DNA of 64,000 nucleotides from NCBI GenBank assembly GCA_027604505.1, contig JADIIX010000037.1, forward strand, positions 62,001 through 126,000, in the 5' to 3' direction. The notes below the pieces were generated by a model. That model worked only from the letters and a program-made list of their open reading frames with translations. It had not been told where the DNA came from and ran no database searches. The position numbers and the translations under genes are program-made. The stretch comes from Gonapodya sp. JEL0774. Taxonomy: Eukaryota > Monoblepharomycota > Monoblepharidomycetes > Monoblepharidales > Gonapodyaceae. This document shows positions 61,701 to 64,000 of the stretch, piece after piece (positions within the stretch are counted from its first letter, which is position 1; each line of letters starts with the position of its first letter).

Positions 61701-62848
61701 GCCAAAGCGTGTTGTCGATGGAGCATGGCTGTAAGCTGGTGGGCGAGACGACCCAGGGGATCGTCGCCATCATCAAGGTCACCATTCAAATACGACTCCT
61801 TGTATGGATCGGTGGAGCCATCCGAGCTAATGAGAGAGGAATCGCATTCATCTCCTCCGGGCACCATTATGAGATCAGAGACGCCTTCCTCTATCAATTC
61901 CGCAGCCGAACGTTCTGCCACGTCAAGTGCTGCAGTGCACTCTGGAATAACGGTAGCACGGAGGTGAGAGAGCGCAGACCAAGCGCGTGCTAGGTCGTCG
62001 CGGAGACAAAAAAAATTGCGAAGGGCAAGAGAGTACGCGGAACGGACAGGAGAGGGAGCGAGCGCGGCTGGACTGGGACGGTACGAGAGTAAGGTACCGA
62101 GAGGGGGTGGGTCAGAGGTGGAAGGTGTGGGGGATTCGGGATTCAGTATGGAGCGAAGGTGGAGATAGAGGTCAGTTGTTCGAGGGTGCAGATCGGACAT
62201 GTGGTTCTGGAGTTGAGCAGGCCCGTATGAGAGAAGGCAGACAAATATAAAAAAAGAAGTTATGGGAGAATGAGACGACGAATCGACCGAGCAAAGAACA
62301 CGAGCAAGTGAAAGAAAACACACCTCCCAAGCCTCCACCTCCCTTTGAGCCACATCCAATTCTTGGGCGGCGAGCGTCCAAGCAGCTCTTGTCCGCTTCA
62401 CCCTTGCCAGTCTCCGTGCGAGCGTCTGCGTCGTTTTTTGAAACTTCTTTTGCTGAGATCGCGTATCTCGAACTGCAACGGTGGTACCGACTCTCATTTT
62501 GCCCACTTGAGCACCGTTATCGCCTGCCATAGCCCCATTTGTAGCTATATTCTGTTCTCCTATTTTTCTTCGTTGGGCTAACAGTAAATCAAATCCTGGA
62601 AACAAAGCGTCATCCTCCACGTACTCCGCTTCATCCCACTCATCTTCAGACGACTCAGGTGTAAGTGTCTGTGTAGCGCTACTTGAGCTCGTAGTAATGC
62701 TGGGTGTGTCAGAGTCCAGTTCTTTCCCGTCTTCTCTGTTCTTGTCGCCGTAAACTTGAAATCCAAAACCGCCATCACCCGTTTTCACTGTTCCGTCTTC
62801 ATGTTCCTCCCTTTCCACAATCTGCTCGCTAGTAGTATGCGAGTTCAT
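55765..62848 (-). CDS. CFAP74: CFAP74-like ciliary ASH/MSP-domain protein, 2297 aa
   Basis: Very large protein with repeated immunoglobulin-like ASH/MSP modules, the architecture of axonemal central-apparatus proteins such as CFAP74, HYDIN and CFAP47. CFAP74 is the preferred name because coiled coil plus several ASH modules fit best, but this is not certain. Exons from the start: 62324-62848, 57017-62206, 55765-56943. The first intron (117 nt) has no stop and a multiple-of-three length; its translation (FIFVCLLSYG-type hydrophobic) looks intronic. The last junction rebuilds VNIIFD-PPMEVSGLCGRLRIQTFG, a module end. Order: acidic N-terminus, coiled coil (VKEQIQRRAKEVERLRLEKELREKEAKEE), Ser/Pro-rich linker, then ASH modules (VVFLDYPPPIF, RVNPCMVNVGTIVVGRRYERTV, SFDPDAQMLDIGTVLLTDIP and others). 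Human CFAP74 is shorter. Supports a flagellated life stage. Confidence 0.75.
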
Positions 62849-63014
62849 TCGTGGATGGCTTCTGATTTCGAACCCAGACTCCTTTGATCAAATCGATGAC
62901 ACGTGGTCCTCCGGGCAAAGTCCGCAACCACTATATTAATGAACACGAAACTGAACAGCAAATTCTTATGCAGCATCTGTGAACCAAATTAAAAGAAACT
63001 AGCAACTACGGGCT

Positions 63015-64000
63015 TCATAGCTTCGCCACCGTTTTATGCAACCCCATCTCTTCCTCGACGGTCCTCACAGCAATGGTGGTCTTTACCACAGAGTCCGGAG
63101 TAAGGGACATGGCCTGAATACCAAGCTTGACCAAGTACTCTGCAATTTCGGGATAGTCGGATGGAGCTGCCAATGGACGTCAGAACGTTAGCTAATCGCT
63201 GCAATATAGAGCATCAGAACACTTGTCCACTGACCTTGTCCACCTGTGTATGTGCAGAATATGCAATAACATTGTGAAGCTGACTGTAACTCTTCGGGAG
63301 GAAGACATGCCTCTCTGTTACTCACAGATCCCACTGTGCTTCTTGTTCCGCTTACAACCTTCCACTGCCATCTTCAGCATTGCTTTCATCCCTGGATCCC
63401 GCTCATCGAAAGATTTAGCTACAATTCCGTTCTGAATTGACATTAAGGACGATAAACGCGACCTCAGGAACATATGTTGCGTCGCTGTGCAACAGAAGGT
63501 AGAACACCTACGTCGCGATCTATTCCCAGTGTAAGCTGTGTGAGATCATTGCTCCCTATTGAGAACCCATCAAAGAGTTTGGAGAACTCGTCGATCAGAA
63601 TGACATTGTTTGGGATTTCACACACTGGGCAAGAATTATGTGGACCGGTGCCAAGATACCCCACAATGGAAGACTCTAAACTCACTAACGTAGACTTTAA
63701 GTCCATTCACTCCTCGCACGAGCCCATGCCGGGCCATGGTGTTCACCACCGCCTGACCCTCTTTCACAGTTCGACAAAACGGCACCATCACCTTCATCCA
63801 CGAAAACCGAATCGAAATTAACGTCACGACGAAATCGCTTGCACAAAATTAGACACTTTCGACTCACTATTAAGTTTGTCATACCCATGTCGTCCCTCAC
63901 TCTCTTCAATGCAGTGCATTCGAGAGCGAAACCCTCCTCGTAAGCCGCGTGCGTATATCGTGAGGCTCCGCGGAACCCAATCATCGGATTTTCTTCTACA
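63015..64000 (-). CDS. ppsA: Phosphoenolpyruvate synthase, C-terminal part (runs off the window)
   Basis: C-terminal PEP-utilising barrel of pyruvate, water dikinase, which makes PEP from pyruvate and ATP. Exons from the window end: 63868-64000 (partial), 63686-63791, 63512-63624, 63326-63431, 63235-63243, 63015-63166. Diagnostic motifs are [53 protein letters not shown] (rebuilt across an intron), [20 protein letters not shown] and [23 protein letters not shown] with the catalytic-site Cys. The nine-base exon 63235-63243 supplies the CGQ core; skipping it would remove three residues of the most conserved tail motif. PEP synthase is chiefly bacterial and archaeal, so its presence with five introns suggests an old transfer or an early-diverging eukaryotic lineage gene. 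The N-terminal ATP-grasp part lies beyond 64000. Confidence 0.88.

Noticed and set aside
61460-61993. Two overlapping plus-strand frames of about 160-177 codons
   Set aside because: Antisense shadows of the Arg/Glu/Ala coiled-coil region of the CFAP74-like gene.
1-64000. CRISPR arrays, operons, ribosome binding sites, tRNA or rRNA genes
   Set aside because: Spliced eukaryotic genes throughout; no regularly spaced repeats were seen, and no tRNA cloverleaf or rRNA segment was noticed, although a tRNA scan could not be run.

Overview
The window reads as a segment of a nuclear genome from a flagellated (zoosporic) fungus, most likely a chytrid or monoblepharid relative. Nearly every gene is split by short GT-AG introns, mostly 50-230 nt, often with GTGAGT donors. 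Three Zn2Cys6 binuclear-cluster transcription factors are a fungal hallmark. A full-length adenylate kinase 9 (AK9)-like gene at the left end and a very large CFAP74/ASH-type axonemal gene at the right end point to a motile cilium, which Dikarya lack. Exon models below were built by hand from splice signals, reading phase and family motifs. All summed exon lengths of complete models are multiples of three.

Left part (1-28 kb), ordinary gene-dense sequence: an AK9-like protein (1913 aa, 11 exons), a membrane-anchored pepsin-type aspartyl protease, a pyridoxal-reductase-like aldo/keto reductase, a 14-TM-type MFS exporter, a secreted strictosidine-synthase-like beta-propeller on the minus strand, a gene-poor 2.2 kb stretch, a very large low-complexity protein with three related PB1-like modules, an F-box protein (minus), and mitochondrial FAS-II dehydratase HTD2 (plus).

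Middle (29-55 kb), an accessory region shaped by recent duplication: three tandem paralogous Zn2Cys6 factors (TF1, TF2, TF3) with the same eight-exon layout, three pirin-like cupin genes, a proteinase-K-type subtilase, a membrane-anchored glutathione peroxidase, a short-chain dehydrogenase, two tandem membrane-anchored methyltransferase-like genes and a second F-box gene. Pirin 2 and pirin 3, with a shared head-to-head promoter and the 5' end of the F-box gene, form a nearly identical inverted repeat of about 1.3 kb. It brackets about 8.6 kb that carries the peroxidase, dehydrogenase, methyltransferases and F-box gene. Repeated regulators beside redox and modification enzymes make this the best candidate for an undescribed lineage-specific cluster, but its substrate is unknown.

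Right part (55-64 kb): the CFAP74-like gene (2297 aa, minus) and the 3' end of a phosphoenolpyruvate synthase gene (minus, running off the window) that contains a 9-nt microexon.
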